NCBI GenBank assembly: GCA_958496175.1
Contig: OY292278.1
Coordinates: 7,254,001 to 7,318,000, forward strand
Reading direction: 5' to 3'
DNA from: Sisyra terminalis
Lineage: Eukaryota; Arthropoda; Insecta; Neuroptera; Sisyridae
DNA length: 64,000 nucleotides
Part shown: piece by piece, positions 35,401-49,639 of the stretch
Layout of the letters: each line of letters opens with the position of its first letter
Numbering within the stretch: position 1 is the stretch's first letter
The notes under the pieces: generated by a model
The model's input: only the letters and a program-made list of their open reading frames with translations
Told to the model about the DNA's origin: nothing
The model's database searches: none
Program-made: the position numbers and the translations under genes

Positions 35401-36257
35401 ACAGTCTTTCCCAAGCCCATATCATCGCCTAGAAGACCACCAACTTTTTGCTCGTTCAACTCACACATCCATTTAACTCCAACTTTTTGATAACTAGAAA
35501 AATTTTAATAAGTTAAATTACAATTTTAGTTATTTGTATAAAACCTATAAAGTTTGTTCCACAACTTTCGAGGCATTGAAATGTTGCAGCTGATTTTTTT
35601 ATTATCATCATCATCATCATCTACATCAGAATACTGAGAAAGTTGCTGCAACCGTTTTTCGTAGAAGGAAATATTTCCATCATCTTTCAAATGACCAATC
35701 TTTGAAACTTTTTTGGTTCTGACCACTTTTTCGGCTAATTTTGGCTCGAAAGCATCATCTGCATCATCCGAAGGTACATAATCACTATCTGAATTTGTAT
35801 CTTTTTTCTTTTTAACAGCTGGTTCGTCCAAATCGGAAGAATCGGACAATTCGCTGGAATTTTTCCTCTTTTCCGTTTGTTTCTTTTGTGTCTCGTCGAA
35901 TTTTCTTTGTCGAGTGAAATTGATTTGGCTTTCGAAATATCGTTCCATCGATTGAATGTTTTTGGACGATGAAGCCGGTTGGGTCGGTTCTTCGACCGTG
36001 ACTTCGTCAGAGATTTCGCCATCCTCCAGGCCTTCGGTAGGGGTTAAATTTGAAGTTTTAGATTTCTCACTATTAACGAACAGTTGGATAGTTTCGAGGG
36101 CATGCTTTTCAATGACTTCGGGAGCTTCGTGTCTTATATTTAAGCCATCAATGTTGCGTAGCTCGTTCAAATCTTCGTCCTTAAAAATAATCATTTTATA
36201 GAAGAAATTTCAAACGGCAATCGTAATTTACTGTACCGCTAAAGTATTGTTGGACAT
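32401..36257 (-). CDS. ERCC6: ERCC6/CSB Swi2/Snf2 ATPase (12 exons)
   Basis: Cockayne syndrome B-type DNA translocase that handles RNA polymerase II stalled at lesions in transcription-coupled repair (family role). Exons 5' to 3': 36257-36237, 36179-35545, 35493-35341, 35281-34993, 34733-34536, 34472-34299, 34232-34080, 34014-33754, 33690-33487, 33428-33264, 33195-32607, 32546-32401; total 2988 nt, 995 aa. An acidic, Lys-rich N-terminus of about 210 residues precedes the ATPase: motif I DDMGLGKT (K248), motif II DEGH (about 355), [25 protein letters not shown] and RAWRIGQ. NDLQDLF-type and [13 protein letters not shown] blocks after the helicase are CSB-specific. The first exon is only seven codons; an alternative start in exon 2's upstream intron (36,194) is possible. 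It is shorter than human CSB (1493 aa): the N-terminus is reduced and the C-terminal ubiquitin-binding/winged-helix part is absent. Confidence 0.92.
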
Positions 36258-37270
36258 TTTTTTTGGTTTTCAATTACGTTTTACATGTTTTTAAAAGTTT
36301 TTCTATTACTTAAGAGTATTTAAAATGCCACTTTACATGTGACAATCAATGACAACAAACCATAGAAATATCAAATGATATAGAAACCATAAAGGTGGGC
36401 GAAAACGTGAATCTTAATAAAAAGAGATATCGTAAGTTAGAACCATTGAAATGTATTCAAAAACGTATACGCCTCTCTTTCTAGAATTGATGGTTGTGCT
36501 CTCACAGAAATCCTAATTTCACGGCTCTATTTTTTCACTAAATATTCTTTCACAACAAATAAAACTTCAATCAAACGTCAAAAAAAATAATTTTAATTAT
36601 GCTTCATTTTAAAATCTTAGTTTTCAGCCTAAATTTCTTCTAGAAAAAGATGAAAACTCGGAAAATTATTGATTCAAAATTCTCTTTAAAAAAAGAAAAT
36701 TATGAAAAAATATTAGTAAATATTGCGCAACTTTCCCATATTTTTTTTAATCTTATTAAGGAAATTTAAGTGTAAAAATAAGAGATTTACATTTAAAATA
36801 AACGCAGCTGGAAGTAAAATCAAAAAAAAACGCATTTTTAATCTTTATTATACGAAAAAAAAATAATCAAATCGAAAGAAAGATACGATCCACTTAAATG
36901 ACATATTATGAAGAAATCAATTGTTGTTGTTCTCTTTTCTTTTCTATCATTAACTTTGGTCCATCTCCTGTCTGTATGACGTGAAAATAACGCTCAATAA
37001 GTTTATAGGAAAAATAAAAGGTAGCACCGCTTCCAATGTTTTGCAAGCTAATTCAAACTAGCATAGTTTACGGATTTCCGGGTCAACTAAAGTTAAATTA
37101 CGCAATTTTTGTTTAGCTTGAACCAAACGTACGCTGTCATTCATCTGGTTTACGCACGTGGTTTGGACACCCGCTGTTAATCTCAAGTTGTGAATATTAT
37201 TGCTGTTAATATCTCAATTAAATCGCATAATTCAATTGTTGGAAGGGAAAAAATTAATTATTTATTCACA
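36258..37270. other. Divergent intergenic region ERCC6 / Prx6
   Basis: About 1 kb of AT-rich DNA between two head-to-head genes, expected to contain both promoters. No motif could be assigned with confidence. Confidence 0.5.
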
Positions 37271-38205
37271 ATGGTTAATTTGGGCGATACAATTCCGAAT
37301 TTCAAAGCCGAAACCACTATCGGCCCGATTCAATTCCACGACTGGTTACAACAACAGTTAGTTGAAGATTTCCAGTGGTTTTCTTTAGAATATAAATTTA
37401 ATGGTGAAAATTCTTTTTAGATGGGCCATTCTTTTTTCGCACCCCTCCGACTTTACGCCCGTGTGCACCACCGAATTGGCTCAGCTGCACAAAATGATTC
37501 CCGAATTCCAAAAGCGGAATATTAAGGTGATAGCATTGTCGTGTGATTCGGTCGAATCGCACAAAGAATGGATCACCGACATAAAAGCCTATGCAGGATG
37601 TCCAAACGATTCGTTCCGTTATCCGATCATATCGGATCCAAATCGTGAATTGGCTGTATCACTAGGAATTATAGATCCGAAGGAGAAGGACGCCGATGGA
37701 ATTCCCTTGACGGCTCGGTCCGTTTTCGTGGTCGATTCCGAGGCAAAACTGCGACTTTCCATCTTATATCCGGCGACCACAGGACGGAATTTCACGTAAG
37801 ATCCTAGTGATTTAGTGTGAACGATAATTGATGTGCGGATTTTACATTTTAGGGAAATTCTTCGAGTGGTTGATTCACTTTTATTGACTGAAAAGCATTC
37901 AGTGGCAACGCCCGTCAATTGGGAGGTAAATATAGCATGTTAATTAAATGCAAGCCTGGAAAACCAATCTTTTTTTTAAATGAATGCCCAGAAAAATCAT
38001 ATCAAAGACTAAGATATTTCTTTATTTTGATAATTGGTGTACTAAATAATAAATTTTTCTTTTGTAGCAAGGAGACGATGTCATGATTTTACCAACTTTA
38101 AGTGATAGTGAAGCTTCCAATCGATTTGCAAAAATCAAGACCATATATTTACCATCCGGAAAGCCTTATCTACGTTTAACTAATATGCCTCAGGGAGACA
38201 ACTAA
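37271..38205 (+). CDS. Prx6: 1-Cys peroxiredoxin, Prx6 class (4 exons)
   Basis: Reduces hydrogen and lipid peroxides through one peroxidatic cysteine. Exons 37271-37356, 37421-37795, 37853-37925 and 38068-38205 join by GT-AG sites to 223 aa, the normal size for the class (about 220-224). The active-site block SHPSDFTPVCTTE carries C44; YPATTGRNFTEILRV and VATPVNWEQGDDVM are Prx6 signatures, and no resolving Cys of the 2-Cys type is placed downstream. The segment equivalent to GDSWG of mammalian Prx6, which holds the phospholipase A2 serine, reads QQQWA here, so peroxidase activity is expected but the serine-based lipase is not. A poly(A) signal is unclear: AATACA at about 38,272, or AATAAA within the MITE just downstream. 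Confidence 0.95.
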
Positions 38206-38301
38206 ACAATTTTAATGTTTACACTTTAAATTAGTAAATAAGTTTAATTATAAGACCAAAGTCTATAAAAATCAATACATTTATGTAAATACAAAGAACC
38301 A

Positions 38302-38637
38302 AAAGGGTTTAGTCGGATCACTACGGCGGTTTGGCATTCAAATAAGCACCTATATTGAAATTTATGTTAAAATAAACAATAAATATTAGCTGCTGCATAG
38401 AAACAGCATCCTACTGTACGATTTACGAATTAACGGAGAATACTGTTGTAATCATTACTATTGAGAATATAGTCAATGTAAATAAGATAGACTTTCCGAT
38501 TTATATATATTTATTGATTTTACTTCGGCCTTAATGATTTTAGGTGCTAAATTTACTTATTGTATTGAAAAATTGTTTTAACAGTCCATTATTTTGGCTT
38601 AGAAACCAACTCGCCATAACGTTCCGACTAAATCTTT
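38302..38637. mobile_element. MITE downstream of Prx6
   Basis: The termini are inverted: AAAGGGTTTAGTCGGA on the left and, complemented, CAAAGATTTAGTCGGA on the right, each followed by a ..TA.GGCG.GTT.GG core. The termini match those of the small element at 19,205-19,308. The interior of about 270 bp encodes nothing and includes AATAAA signals near 38,371 that could be used by Prx6 transcripts. Confidence 0.6.
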
Positions 38638-39160
38638 GCTCGACTACAATTTCGAGTTATTTTTCAAGAAATCTTGAATAAATTGTTAACTTTGATTGTA
38701 AATTCAATAAATATGTTTTTCTTATATGTTGTTTAATATTTTCAAACGTTAATACCACCAAAAATATTACTATTCTTGCACTTTTAAGTACAATTAGTTC
38801 CCCATTCGCATGCCAAATTATAATTTCAAATTTGGCGCTCAATCAGTGACCGAAACTAATCATAAAAATTTAATCTAAATGATAAGTTTTTCCGTTCCAA
38901 TTAAATCAAAACAAATCCTAATAAAATTTTTCCAAACTTTTAGGCCACAAATTGTGACAATTCATGAATTAAAATTCCAATGACGTTTTCTTTCTTTTAA
39001 ATTTTTGACAGTGGCTGCCATTTTTATGTGGGTAGGGATTACTGCATACTCCGATATCAGGCGAATTTATTTAATTAAAAAGACTATTAACCATTGAAAT
39101 TATTATTAATTAGTTCGTTTCGTAGCCGTAAATTTGATATTTATTCGTTTGTAATTAATA
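38638..39160. other. Intergenic before Rab14
   Basis: AT-rich. The transcription start of Rab14 should lie toward the right end. No other feature was seen. Confidence 0.45.
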
Positions 39161-39162
39161 AG

Positions 39163-40405
<1,243 letters not shown>

Positions 40406-40445
40406 CTTGGCTTTTGGTCTGATTAATTATTTAAAAAAAAATCAA

Positions 40446-40451
40446 AATAAA
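40446..40451 (+). terminator. Poly(A) signal of Rab14
   Basis: AATAAA 41 nt past the stop, followed by an A/T-rich tract. Longer 3'UTR forms are possible. Confidence 0.45.
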
Positions 40452-43400
40452 AAAAAATATTAAGTGTAAAAAAGAGGCAACGAGATTTCAACAAAACCTT
40501 GTTATCAGGCTTGATATGCGTTTCGGAATTGAAACGTTTTTTTCATCAGACATTTGCTGCAACCATGCAGAATCTCATTTCCTAAATATATCAAATATTT
40601 ATTGTAAATGCTGTGATTATTTATTCAGAGAAGCATCGTTGGTGAAAACATTCCAATGTTACCACAAAAGTTTTTGCTATCCTAAAATCTATAACGTTCG
40701 TTTTTTTTTTTTAGTTGAATTTTTAGGGGAAAAAAAAGTAATAGTTTTCTAGCTTTACACCAAAGTTTTTAATCTAAATAGTGGGACGGGGGTTGGGATA
40801 AAATTTAAAATAAAAAAAAACTGATTTCGAAACCATTCTCGTAATTAGAAAACTTAGGTTTTAAGTAATATTTTCTAGTTGTATAAGATTTAAACGTCCA
40901 AAATATTCAACAGTTTTAATCAAAATTGATTTTCAATAAGCAGCTACTTTAGAATATTTGTTTTTTAAACTTTTTTTTTTCAACATGTTTATCTGTGTAA
41001 ATAATCACTCGGTAATCTTCTACTCTCTTATTTTTGACATTAATTCAATGCCATTACAATTTTTTTTTTTCGGTAAGAAGAGAATATACAATACTATAAT
41101 ATTTAATGTACTATCTAGCAAAAAATTTAAAATTAATACTTATATATATATATAAAATATTATATTACGAAAAGAAGGATTTATTTCATTATTAAATCAA
41201 TCTGTAATTTTCTTTTATAGCATTCACTATGTAATATCACTTTTTTTTATTTGAATAAATTCTTGTTATTGATTGGATTATATATTTCTAAAAAAAAAAA
41301 GTATACAATTGGTTTGTAGTTATTTATTATAAGTAATTGCTTATCGATTTATTAAAAATAATAAAAAAATTATCTACTATATAGTGTATTACTTTTTAAT
41401 ATATTGGCTTATGTCAGCTTATGTTAATTATCCTTTGTAAATATTGGCGTTTTAATCGAAATGAACTTTATACGATTAATTTTTTCGTATTATTTGTTCT
41501 TGTGATAATCAAATTAAAGGTTTACGGACAGAAAAAATTTTGAGAAGCTCTTTTATATTTAATTTATATCAACAACTAAGCAGTTTTGTTTGCGAATCTT
41601 CGGTCATTGTTAACTAATAAAAATGGTGTGGAATTCGTTCAAATCAAATTATTTATTTAACATTAGCAAATATCTTAATAACGACAATCAAAAACATCAA
41701 ATAAAAATAATTTTAAAGTAATTTAATTGATTTTTAAAATTAATTCTTTTCAAATTTTGAATTGCCACCTAAGATTATTTTCAAATGCGCATGCCTTATT
41801 GATAGTTTAGCATCAATTGTTTTTTAAGCGTCCTATTGTTATACTTTTTAAATGTTAAATATTTTGTTAAATTTATGCTTAAACTTATAAAAAAGCGGTT
41901 CAAATTGTGATCCAAGTCTTTAATAAGTAATTACGGTTATTATTTTGGGTCGAGTAAGTGGTAAATTTGATAATTTGTGGGTAAAATGTGAGCTTATGGA
42001 TTTAGCATCTTTATAGTTTTAAGATATCATTGTCCGGTTGGTTTTTTCTGAAAATTTTATTTAAATTGGCTAAATTTGCCTAAAAAACTTTATTGCAGTT
42101 TAGTTGGATGATTTATCTACAAGTTTATGTAAAATTTCATGAGAAATTAATAGTATTTTTATGAAAAAAGGCGCTGAAAAATTTCGTCTCATAAGGATTG
42201 GGTATAACGTAAATTTTATATTTTTTTATTAATTAAATAGAAAATGCGGTCATGAAAAGCTTATACTGATTTATTTTGAATATTTGTCAATGAATTTATG
42301 CAAAAATTACGATAGGATAAATATTTTTTTAATTGAAAAAGACTTAAAAAATGCATCCTCTAATAGTGAATCGATTAACGAAATTCAAGATTTTTTTTTA
42401 TCAATTATATAGAAAATTTGGTCATTAAAAACTTATCATAACTTAGTTACGATATTGATCTTTGGGTTTGTAGAATATTTTCGATGAAATTGATAATTAT
42501 TTTATGAAAAAACAGGCTGAAAAAAATAGTCTCATAATGATTGAGTTATAATTATGAAGTTAAAGATTTTTTTTCCTTGATCTCTTAGAAATTTTCGCCC
42601 AAAAAGCCATACAATTAGTTAATGTGGATGTTTATCCATAGATTTATATAAAACTTGCTGTACAATTATTATGAATTTTTATTGAAAAAGTCTTCAAAAA
42701 GATCTCGTACGTTAGTAGTGATTCGCATAACGAAATTCAAGATTTTTTTAACTAATTATTTAAGATATTTTGATCATAACAATCGATTATTGTGTTAGTT
42801 GGAATATTTACCTTTAGGTTTATAAAAAATATCAGTTGAAATTGCCATTTTTTTAAGACGTATATCGTAATCGTTCCAGTAAAAATCAATTTTTGAGATT
42901 ATAAAAAAAAATAAATGACTTCAACAATTCAGCAAAATTCTTCCTCCCTCGCCGGAGAGAGGACTTTACTTATAATTGCATATTGAACATAGTTTTTAAA
43001 CATAAACTAAAATGCAATGATTTTTGATTTTCAGAAGAGATATAAAACTTTCTGAAGATTCGAGGGGGAAATTACGCCCCATCCATTCGGCAATACCTGA
43101 AAATACAAATTTTTGAAGTGGAAACAATTACGTGAAGAAGTTTTCCCTCTTTCGGCTAATCTTACCTTCTCGGACTCCACACAACTTGCTTGGATTACAT
43201 CGGTTACATGGTTACATATATTCAATCAATATTGGGTATACTTAAATAATTAAGTAATAATTATTTTTCAAATACTTTAAAAAGTTTTGACATTAAAACA
43301 ATAATTAAGATGAAGTAATTCATATAATCATTTAAATTTTGAAAGTATTTTTCCAAAACATGTAATGAAATGTTTTAATTAAGTAAATATATTTTATTCA

Positions 43401-44158
43401 TGAAATTCTCTACACTAATTGATACTTTTTCCCATGGCTTTAGTAGTGAAAAGAATACCTTTGTGATTGAGAAATAAATTTTTGAATTTTAATGAGATTG
43501 AGATGAATTGGGAATTGCTTTTCGGTTGGGAAATTATGTAAATTTACGAATAATTTAAATAAATTTAAAAGCCCTAAGTGTAAAAACAAAATATAAAGTG
43601 TTGGAAGAATGAGTTTAAATGGTTTTAAAAATAGTTTTATAGTTGAAGAAGTTGTGAGAGCTTAATAGAAATTGGAGGACAACAGATAAAATATTGTCGC
43701 GACATTGACTTTTCATTTGGTTTATATTTAAAATACGTGTGAAAATGGGTTCAAAAATAAACATTAGATTGTGATTTTCTTGATTTCAGTGCTCATATTT
43801 GTATTATTGGTACACTAGCTGCGATTCTTTTGACGAAAATCTTCCGGTCAAGTTCATTGGCCTTTGGTGGGTCTGATTTGAGAAAGCAGTTCACAGATGT
43901 CAGACGTCTAGTTGTTGGACGTAGAGTTGGTTGAATATCTGGTCAAAATAGTGACGGCTAGAAAGTGTCGTACGCGGAAAAGTAACCTAACCGTCACATA
44001 CATATACGTACGTCTCGTGAAAAATTTCCAATTTGCAACGCTCCAGCTGGAAAATCGATATTTGCAAACGAGCCGCACGGTATTATTGTAATACACATGC
44101 TGAAGTTTCATGCGAGCCAATACGCCGCTCTATAGTCAATTCCAGTCCCATACACAAC
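40452..44158. other. 3.7-kb AT-rich intergenic stretch
   Basis: No supported gene. Low-complexity A/T runs abound (for example TATATATATATA near 41,143). Open frames at 40,516-40,752, 40,958-41,155 and 43,031-43,225 have no recognisable domain or splice partner. The last few hundred bases (about 43,850-44,158) are GC-richer and probably hold the RPP30 promoter and leader. Confidence 0.5.
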
Positions 44159-47100
44159 ATGGAAAATGTATCCGGCTTTTGTGATTTGTGTGTGCTAAAC
44201 GTAAATTCCAGCACCGAATCGTTGGTGGAAACATGCAGAAAACTCATATCACGTTAGTATTTAATAATTTAATACTCCTTTGCATTTGATATTAATTCAA
44301 TTGAATAATTTTCTAGTTGGATATAAAACCATTGCCATCAATTACACGTTCGAGGATACCGTTAGTTCCGAATTGAAAAAGAAGAAAAAGAAAGGCGAAG
44401 CTAGAGACAACTTAACGGATGTTATTCCGCCTCCGATTTCCACAGATTTCTTGAAGGTAACCATTCGAAACGATTTTTCAAATGAAAACCGCCTGTTAAC
44501 GACTGGAAAATAATGCAATCGAGGAACTTATCAATGGAGAACAATGTTTTCAAAACTGAAGAATCAAATTGCTGGTTTCACCAGTAAAATAAACCTTACA
44601 AATTTAAGTCGATAAATCCAGATTTAAAAATCACAAAACGCTGAATATTTTAATTATTAAAATTATGATTAATAGACCATATAAATTGTTGAAAACCTAA
44701 AGAAAAAAAGCCTTATATATGAGCAAACTGATTGAAATTAATAGTACATTGGTTTCGTATTCTTCAGATATGTATTTTGATTTTTATATAATTTTCTCAT
44801 TGTTTATATTGATATGATTGCAAGTCTTGTTGAATCGATTGAAACTTAATAATTATATAAAATTATTGGGAAACCAAAATACGATTTCTTTTAAGTAATA
44901 ACTCTTTTAGATTGTAATAGAGATCATTATTAATTGTTATTCATCAAAAAATGTCTCATTCCATGTTGGTTAATTTTCTTTGGGATTGCAAGGTTTATTT
45001 CAAAGACATATTTTCGGAATTTATATTACAGAATTTAGATTTTTTCCGTTAACTATAGAAGATCATTTTTCTATTTGTCGTTACTCTTTATGTTCATTTC
45101 ATCCTCCCTACTTTTGAGGACCTCTTTGGTAGGCTTACACGTGCCTTTTTTCATGCAGTTGTCTTCGTTTCTTACTAAATAAAATCCCATCTTACATTTT
45201 CGTACAAGAAATGAGTTCTAGAGTATTTTCCATAGAATTAAAGCCCATAAAGCACTGGAGTTTGCAATTGAATTCATTTTTGCTTCTGATCTCTGGGTTC
45301 TTTCCGAATTCCATTGCATTGAATATTTTACTTCGTCTCTACACTTTTGCCGGACCTCTCACAAATGAATAGGGTGCCACAATTCTGATGAGTAAAAGCC
45401 AAAGCTGGGAAGCTGGACAAAATTAATACAGACTTCGGTTCCGGTGGAAATTGTTATAACTTATGAGTTTTTTTGATCATAAGCCGCGACCATGAAACTC
45501 CCTTTTAATTTCAATTTTATATATTTTGAATTTGACTAAACGTATGAGATTCCAAAAAAATATTATAATTTGCTTAAATATATGATTATTAGAAGCTGGA
45601 GGCAGTATACCTTTTGATGGCCCCGATTCTAGCTTTAGCTCTTTCATAGTCTTCTGGTTCTATAAAGCTTCAAGCTCCAGCTTCTCAGTCTTTAGTCAAT
45701 CAAGCACTGTTTTATAGTTGGAGGTGTAATCAAACTTCTTGGTCCTTCTAAATCAAAGATTGATGACAAATTTCGTGTTATTTTTATTTCCTACCATTCG
45801 GTAGACATCGCCCTAAACATTATGAATGTTTTCCATGTCTCAGACTATGAATGAAAGAAACTATCGCAAAAATTGGGATAAGTTGAGCAGTTTAATCTTA
45901 ATTATATTTATTTATATATGTCGTAGATAACTGTCGAAATAATTATGATAATTATTTGAAAGAAAAAAATCATTTATTTGGCTTTAGTTCTTCGAATAAA
46001 TTCAAGTTTTTTTTACATTTACTTGAGGTAAAAAAAATATTTCTCTTCGATAAAATTTGTAAACAATTCAATTCATTGAACCAAAACATTGAAACTGTTA
46101 AATTTGAATCATCGAAAAATTACCTGAAACTGATTGAAAAACCGGTTTTTTGCTGTTTACAATTTCGTACATTATATTGCAGTTGTAAATTCTTTTCATC
46201 GATTGTACTCTTTACAACCAAACGAGATTAAATGATTGCTTTGTCATACCAATATTCTTTAAACGTTAACAATTTTAGAAAATAAAAACTTTGAATAATT
46301 CTATAGTTTAAAGAGAATATTCTTTCGGAAAAGTGTTTGTATATTATTAACTTAAAGATTATAATTAAATGTTTCGCTCTATTTCCTTCAGTAATTGTGT
46401 TTATTTTTTTTTTAGGAATTCCAGGGTCGTTTGCGAATCTTTCATCGACTCACAATCACGTTTTCTGATCCCACAATCGTTATAAAATTGGTTTGTTTAA
46501 AGTCAATTCAAAAATACAAGCTTTACTATAAAATCTTTTGATTTTCAGAATCAATCCGTTAATATTAAAAAGTATAATCTAATAGCAGCACTGCCCACCA
46601 CTCAAAGTGCTTTTCAGGTTTGCTTTAATATAAAAGTATTAATGAACGTTTATTTGAATGTTATTGTTTGTGGTTTAGTATGCCTGCAGTGCTTTCGATG
46701 TGGACGTAATTACGTTCGATTCGGAGAACAAAAATACGTTGAAAATGACTAGAAAATTATACAACCAAGCGATAAATCGTGGATTATTTTTCGAGATAAT
46801 GTACACACCGGCAATAAAAAATTCGAAAAATCGACGAAACATTATACAAATGTCACACTTGTACCACTCGATTGGAAAATCGAAGCATATTATTATAACG
46901 AGTTGGGCCAGCGATCCAATTCATGTTCGCGGACCCTACGATATTATAAATTTGTGCGTACTTCACCCTAAAATTTTTCATTTATTACTAACATTTCTAT
47001 TTTTTGATTTAGAGGACTGATTTTTGGTCTTAGTGAAGATCAAGCCAAACGAGCGATATCTTCCGGATGTCGAGATTTAATAATCAAAGCTGGTAGGTTA

Positions 47101-47319
47101 AAGAAAATGGTTTGGAAGGAAGCCTTAATCTAATAGGGATTAATGTGGGACTGATAAAATGTATTATGAACGTTGTATTGTTCCTTTTTAGAGGGGAGAC
47201 GACACGGAAAATCAATTATGCTAGTGAAAAAAGACGAGGACATTCATGCAATGGATGATTCGGATGATGTGAGCGTCGACGACGAAAAACATGTTCATAA
47301 GAAATTAAAACATTTATAA
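44159..47319 (+). CDS. Rpp30: RNase P/MRP protein subunit p30 (7 exons)
   Basis: RPP30, a TIM-barrel-type protein subunit of nuclear RNase P (tRNA 5' maturation) and RNase MRP. Exons 44159-44252, 44317-44456, 46416-46490, 46549-46617, 46679-46953, 47013-47092 and 47192-47319 join by GT-AG sites in consistent phase to 286 aa. Family blocks are visible in order: ..LGYKTIAINYTFED, FQGRLRIFHRLTITFSDPT, YNLIAALPTTQSAFQYACS, DVDVITF, NRGLFFEIMYTPAIK, HIIITSWA, VRGPYDIINLGLIFGLSE and a Lys/Asp-rich tail ending KHVHKKLKHL. Intron 2 is 1959 bp; the other five are about 58-100 bp. The start MENVSGFCDL is the first ATG with a good context. AATAAA follows at 47,379. Confidence 0.92.
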
Positions 47320-47378
47320 TGATTGTATTTATTAAAAATAATTTAATATAATTATCGATTAAATATGTATGTTATTAC

Positions 47379-47384
47379 AATAAA
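47379..47384 (+). terminator. Poly(A) signal of RPP30
   Basis: AATAAA 60 nt after the stop codon; an ATTAAA also occurs closer, near 47,331. Confidence 0.5.
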
Positions 47385-47982
47385 ATATACGAGAATGTTG
47401 ACTTTTTTTAAAAGTTTTTGGCTTTGAAATTTAAAAAATAATCCAATACTTTTCTGCATTTATCTAAATGGAAATTTTTCCCTGTTTTACAGGAGATTTA
47501 AATTATTGAGGCCAATATACAAACTTAAAAAAATTCCTTAAAACTCCTGCTTAAAGTTTGAATAATTACATCCAATGGACATTTAAATAATAGTATCATT
47601 AAAAATAAATCGAAACATTAAATTATCAATTTTCCATTGCCAGACTATATAATAAATCGCAAGGAATAGATGGCAAATAACTAGATATTCTTCAGACAAA
47701 GCTACGTTTAATAGATTGTCTTCTTTCTTAAAATCTAGCTTATATGATCTAATAAATACTCCAAATATCTTGAATTTCTTGCTATCAAAAGCAACTTCTT
47801 CTGGTGTGCTACTAAGAAATTATTAAAACACCACATGAAGATGGTACTTGGGCTAGAAATGACTTGGAAAGATCCGATAGATTCATTAGATTCCACCATA
47901 AATTATAATCTCAGTGTAATCCAAGAGTTTTTTATTTTGTAACTAATAATTCATTTGCTAAATGTATTATATGTGTATATTA
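47385..47982. other. Intergenic, nothing recognised
   Basis: AT-rich spacer between RPP30 and the palindromic element. Confidence 0.5.
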
Positions 47983-49310
47983 GAGTGATTCAAAAAAAAA
48001 TGATGAATTTTTTTTCTTAATTATATCGAAAATATTGTTGGGAATGACAAAAAAAAATCCTGTGAAAGTTTAAGCTCTTAATATTAAGATGTGCCGCATC
48101 GCAAATTTCGATTTTCCATTTAAATAACATGGAAACAATATTCTCTTGCACTTTGGAGTTGTATAGCTTACGTTGGTGACAATATTTCGAAATGACCAAG
48201 GTATATTCTTGTATAAAATTGAATGATCTACAAAAAAGGTCAATTACAAGTTTTTGATATATTTATTACTTCAAAAGTTATTCGAGTTCAAAGTTGAACT
48301 AAAGAGAAATTTTAATATTTTCTCAATTTTTTGACGCAACCATCAATTTTATGAGAAAATTTTATAGGACATTTTTTGTAGAGCACTTTTTTTCCTATAA
48401 CTTATCTCAATAAAAGTTGTTGATATTTTTCACAGGTCCTAAGTTATTTAATTAAAATCAAAAAAATAATTTTTATGTTAAAAATATAATAATTCAGGGA
48501 AATTTCAGTTTAATGCAAATAACTTAGGACCTGTGAAAAATATAAAAAACTTTTATAGAGATAAGTTATAGGAAAAAAAGTGCTCTACAAAAAATGTTCT
48601 ATAAAATTTTCTCATAAAATTGGTGGTAGCGTCAAAAAATTGAAAAAATATTAAAATTTCTCTTTAGTTCAACTTTGAGGTTGAATAACTTTTGAAGGAA
48701 TAAATATATCAAAAACTTGTACGAGACCTTTTTTGTAGATCCTTTAATTTTCTACAAGAATATACCTTGGTCATTCCGAAATATTGTCACCAACGTGAGC
48801 TATAAAATTCCAAAGTGCAAGACAATATTGTTTCCATGTTATTTAAATAGAAAATCGAAATTTGCGATGCGGCACCTCTAAATATTAATATTAAGAGCTT
48901 AAACTTTCACAGGATTTTTTTTGCCATTCCCAACAATATTTTCGGTATAATTATGAAAAAAAATTCATCATGTATATTATTATAGTTTTGAAATTTATGT
49001 ATGATTGACATATTTTGTAATTATTTTATTTTTTTATAGAAACTTGATGAAGTTACGATACGTAACGAAACGTAGCTAATTGAATAGTAAAAATATTAAA
49101 TAAAAAAACCGATCTTAAACCTGAATTGTATTCTTATTTAAAAAAAATAAAAGCTGAGATCTGAATTTTATCATCTATCTTTAAAAGAATATGAAAGTTC
49201 TTTAATGGAATTTTCTTATTTCAATATATCTACGATAAACTGAAAGCCTTTGATGGTTTCCTCAAAACAATTTGTTGAACTTTTGAATTATATATTCAAA
49301 TTTTGAATCT
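47983..49310. mobile_element. Second copy of the nested palindrome family
   Basis: 47,983-48,972 is a ~1-kb palindrome (centre near 48,475) homologous along its whole length to 6571-7580, including the terminal GA(C/G)TGATTC and the inner TCACAGGTCCTAAGTTATTT. From 48,973 to about 49,310 it continues with the right outer arm of the first copy (GAAACTTGATGAAGTTACGA, then CGAAACGTAGCTAATTGAAT). The left outer arm and the 6145-6567 palindrome are missing. No coding capacity was seen. Confidence 0.8.
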
Positions 49311-49639
49311 GTCTAGTGTATATAGAAGAAAAGCCCTGGAAAAAAACTAGTTAATTAAGGAAATGATATTGCCGTACCTACTATAATAGTCCAACGTTAT
49401 TTCATTGAATTTCTATTTATTTCAATCGTTACCACCTTTACTATTTGGAATAATAATGAAAAGCTTAAATGATTTTTACTAATATGGCTTGATACTATTG
49501 AGGCTGATTATATCATTGATTTAAAATCAAAATTTTGTGTTTTTATTGTATATTGAAAAAACGAAATTCTTTTCCGATACACCGATTAATATGTTGTAAT
49601 GGCTTCCTGGTGATTATTTGAATTGGCCGCGTTCTATTT

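Noticed and set aside
36180..36194. ERCC6 start at the ATG 36,194
   Set aside because: A short first exon (36,257-36,237) with a GT donor and an AG acceptor at 36,180 gives matching phase and removes this ATG as intron; kept only as an alternative.
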